In this document: one piece after another, positions 5,155 through 5,600 of the stretch
Layout: each line of letters opens with the position of its first letter
How positions within the stretch are numbered: the first letter of the stretch is position 1
DNA from: Promethearchaeota archaeon
GTDB lineage: Archaea > Asgardarchaeota > Lokiarchaeia > Sigyniarchaeales > SOKP01
DNA length: 5,600 nucleotides
Reading direction: 5' to 3'
Assembly (NCBI GenBank): GCA_030612905.1
Contig: JAUWNA010000149.1
Coordinates: forward strand, 1 to 5,600
Position numbers and translations under genes: made by a program
Notes under the pieces: generated by a model
What the model was told of the DNA's origin: nothing
The model's database searches: none
What the model saw: only the letters and a program-made list of their open reading frames with translations

Positions 5155-5541
5155 TTAGAATTTTATAACTAATTGTTCGAATTTTAATTTGCTGATTTTT
5201 CGAACTCCGTGCTGACCTGAACAATATTCGCAGTAAATTAAGTCAGCCTCCTGTAATTTTTTAATTTGGGCAGATATATTAGCTTCGGTCATGCCTAAAA
5301 TTGAAGCGATATCAGAAACATCCAACCCTTCCTTTGTGTTTTGGATTCGTTTAAGTATTCGGCGTCTCGTCTTTGAAGAGAGTGCTTTTACAACCTTTTC
5401 GATCTGTTTGTCAGAACTTATTACGCTCAAATTATGATTTTTATCTAACAATTCTAATTCTAATGGTCCATGGATTTCTGATTTTTTTAAATCTGAATTT
5501 ATTAATTCAGAACCGGATAAATTAGTTCCGCTCATCTCCAT
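5155..5541 (-). CDS. ArsR-like winged helix-turn-helix transcriptional regulator
   Basis: This 128-residue protein should bind DNA as a dimer. The winged helix covers about 46-120: a first helix with the ArsR-like VVKALSSKTRRRIL (50-63), the HTH DVSDIASILGMTEANISAQIKKL (74-96 in two parts), and a wing. The wing carries C104, C107 and H111 (LIYCEYC, then GQH), which could bind metal or sense redox state but may be structural. Residues 6-25 form four pentapeptide-like units (TNLSG, SELIN, SDLKK, SEIHG), an unusual extension for this fold. No membrane segment is seen. The ATG at 5539-5541 has GGGTTG about 10 nt upstream; a second ATG, two codons in, is possible. It converges on the TPR/SNAP-like gene, and its own promoter lies at 5542-5600. 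The fold is clear; the signal and targets are unknown, and it may simply be one of the many archaeal ArsR/MarR-like regulators. Confidence 0.93.
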   Translation of the reverse strand: MEMSGTNLSGSELINSDLKKSEIHGPLELELLDKNHNLSVISSDKQIEKVVKALSSKTRRRILKRIQNTKEGLDVSDIASILGMTEANISAQIKKLQEADLIYCEYCSGQHGVRKISKLKFEQLVIKF

Positions 5542-5564
5542 ATAACTTTTTCAACCCTAAACAA

Positions 5565-5574
5565 ATTTTTTAAG
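5565..5574 (-). promoter_or_regulatory. TATA-like box of the ArsR-like gene
   Basis: On the - strand this reads CTTAAAAAAT, centred about 29 bases before the ATG at 5541. That would start the transcript within a few bases of the ATG, making it nearly leaderless. A second A-rich stretch at 5575-5590 would give a leader of roughly 15 nt that includes GGGTTG. Confidence 0.4.
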
Positions 5575-5600
5575 TCTTTTTTTATTTTGGAATACAATAT

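Overview
The window is A+T-rich DNA and most probably comes from an Asgard archaeon of the Lokiarchaeia kind; this is inferred from gene content, as there is no marker gene. The evidence is the mix of eukaryote-like parts (an Arf-like GTPase fused to other domains, a von Willebrand A protein with two RING/PHD-type zinc fingers, a SNAP/TPR-like helical-repeat protein) with archaeal ones (an MtrH-family pterin methyltransferase, an ArsR-like winged-helix regulator, TATA-like boxes, U-tract terminators).

Layout. 1-109 is the 3' end of a + strand gene, of which only a C-terminal helix is visible. It converges on a - strand GTPase gene (198-1406), and each gene has its own T-tract downstream. The GTPase combines a helix-hairpin-helix-like N-terminus, an Arf-type G domain and a C-terminal fold that reads as roadblock/LC7. 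A 194-bp divergent region with two palindromes separates it from the + strand vWA/double zinc finger gene (TTG start at 1601 or 1607, ending 2800). Then come an MtrH-like methyltransferase (2906-3787) and, after a 171-bp gap holding three related inverted repeats, the TPR/SNAP-like gene (3959-5101). The latter converges across a stem-loop on a - strand ArsR-like gene (5155-5541). The remaining 59 bp hold that gene's likely promoter. No gap exceeds 200 bp, and I saw no rRNA, tRNA, CRISPR array or mobile element.

How the genes may work together. The intergenic gaps (about 50-195 bp) suggest independent transcription units, so this is not an obvious operon. The strongest pairing is the divergent GTPase and vWA-zinc finger genes, which share one control region. 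The GTPase layout (G domain then roadblock) resembles eukaryotic Rag/Gtr GTPases. The vWA protein layout resembles the TFIIH subunit p44/Ssl1, and its first finger also keeps residues typical of E2-binding RING domains. The methyltransferase probably belongs to C1 metabolism on tetrahydromethanopterin, but no corrinoid protein or other methyltransferase subunit is next to it. Functional links between these genes are hypotheses.
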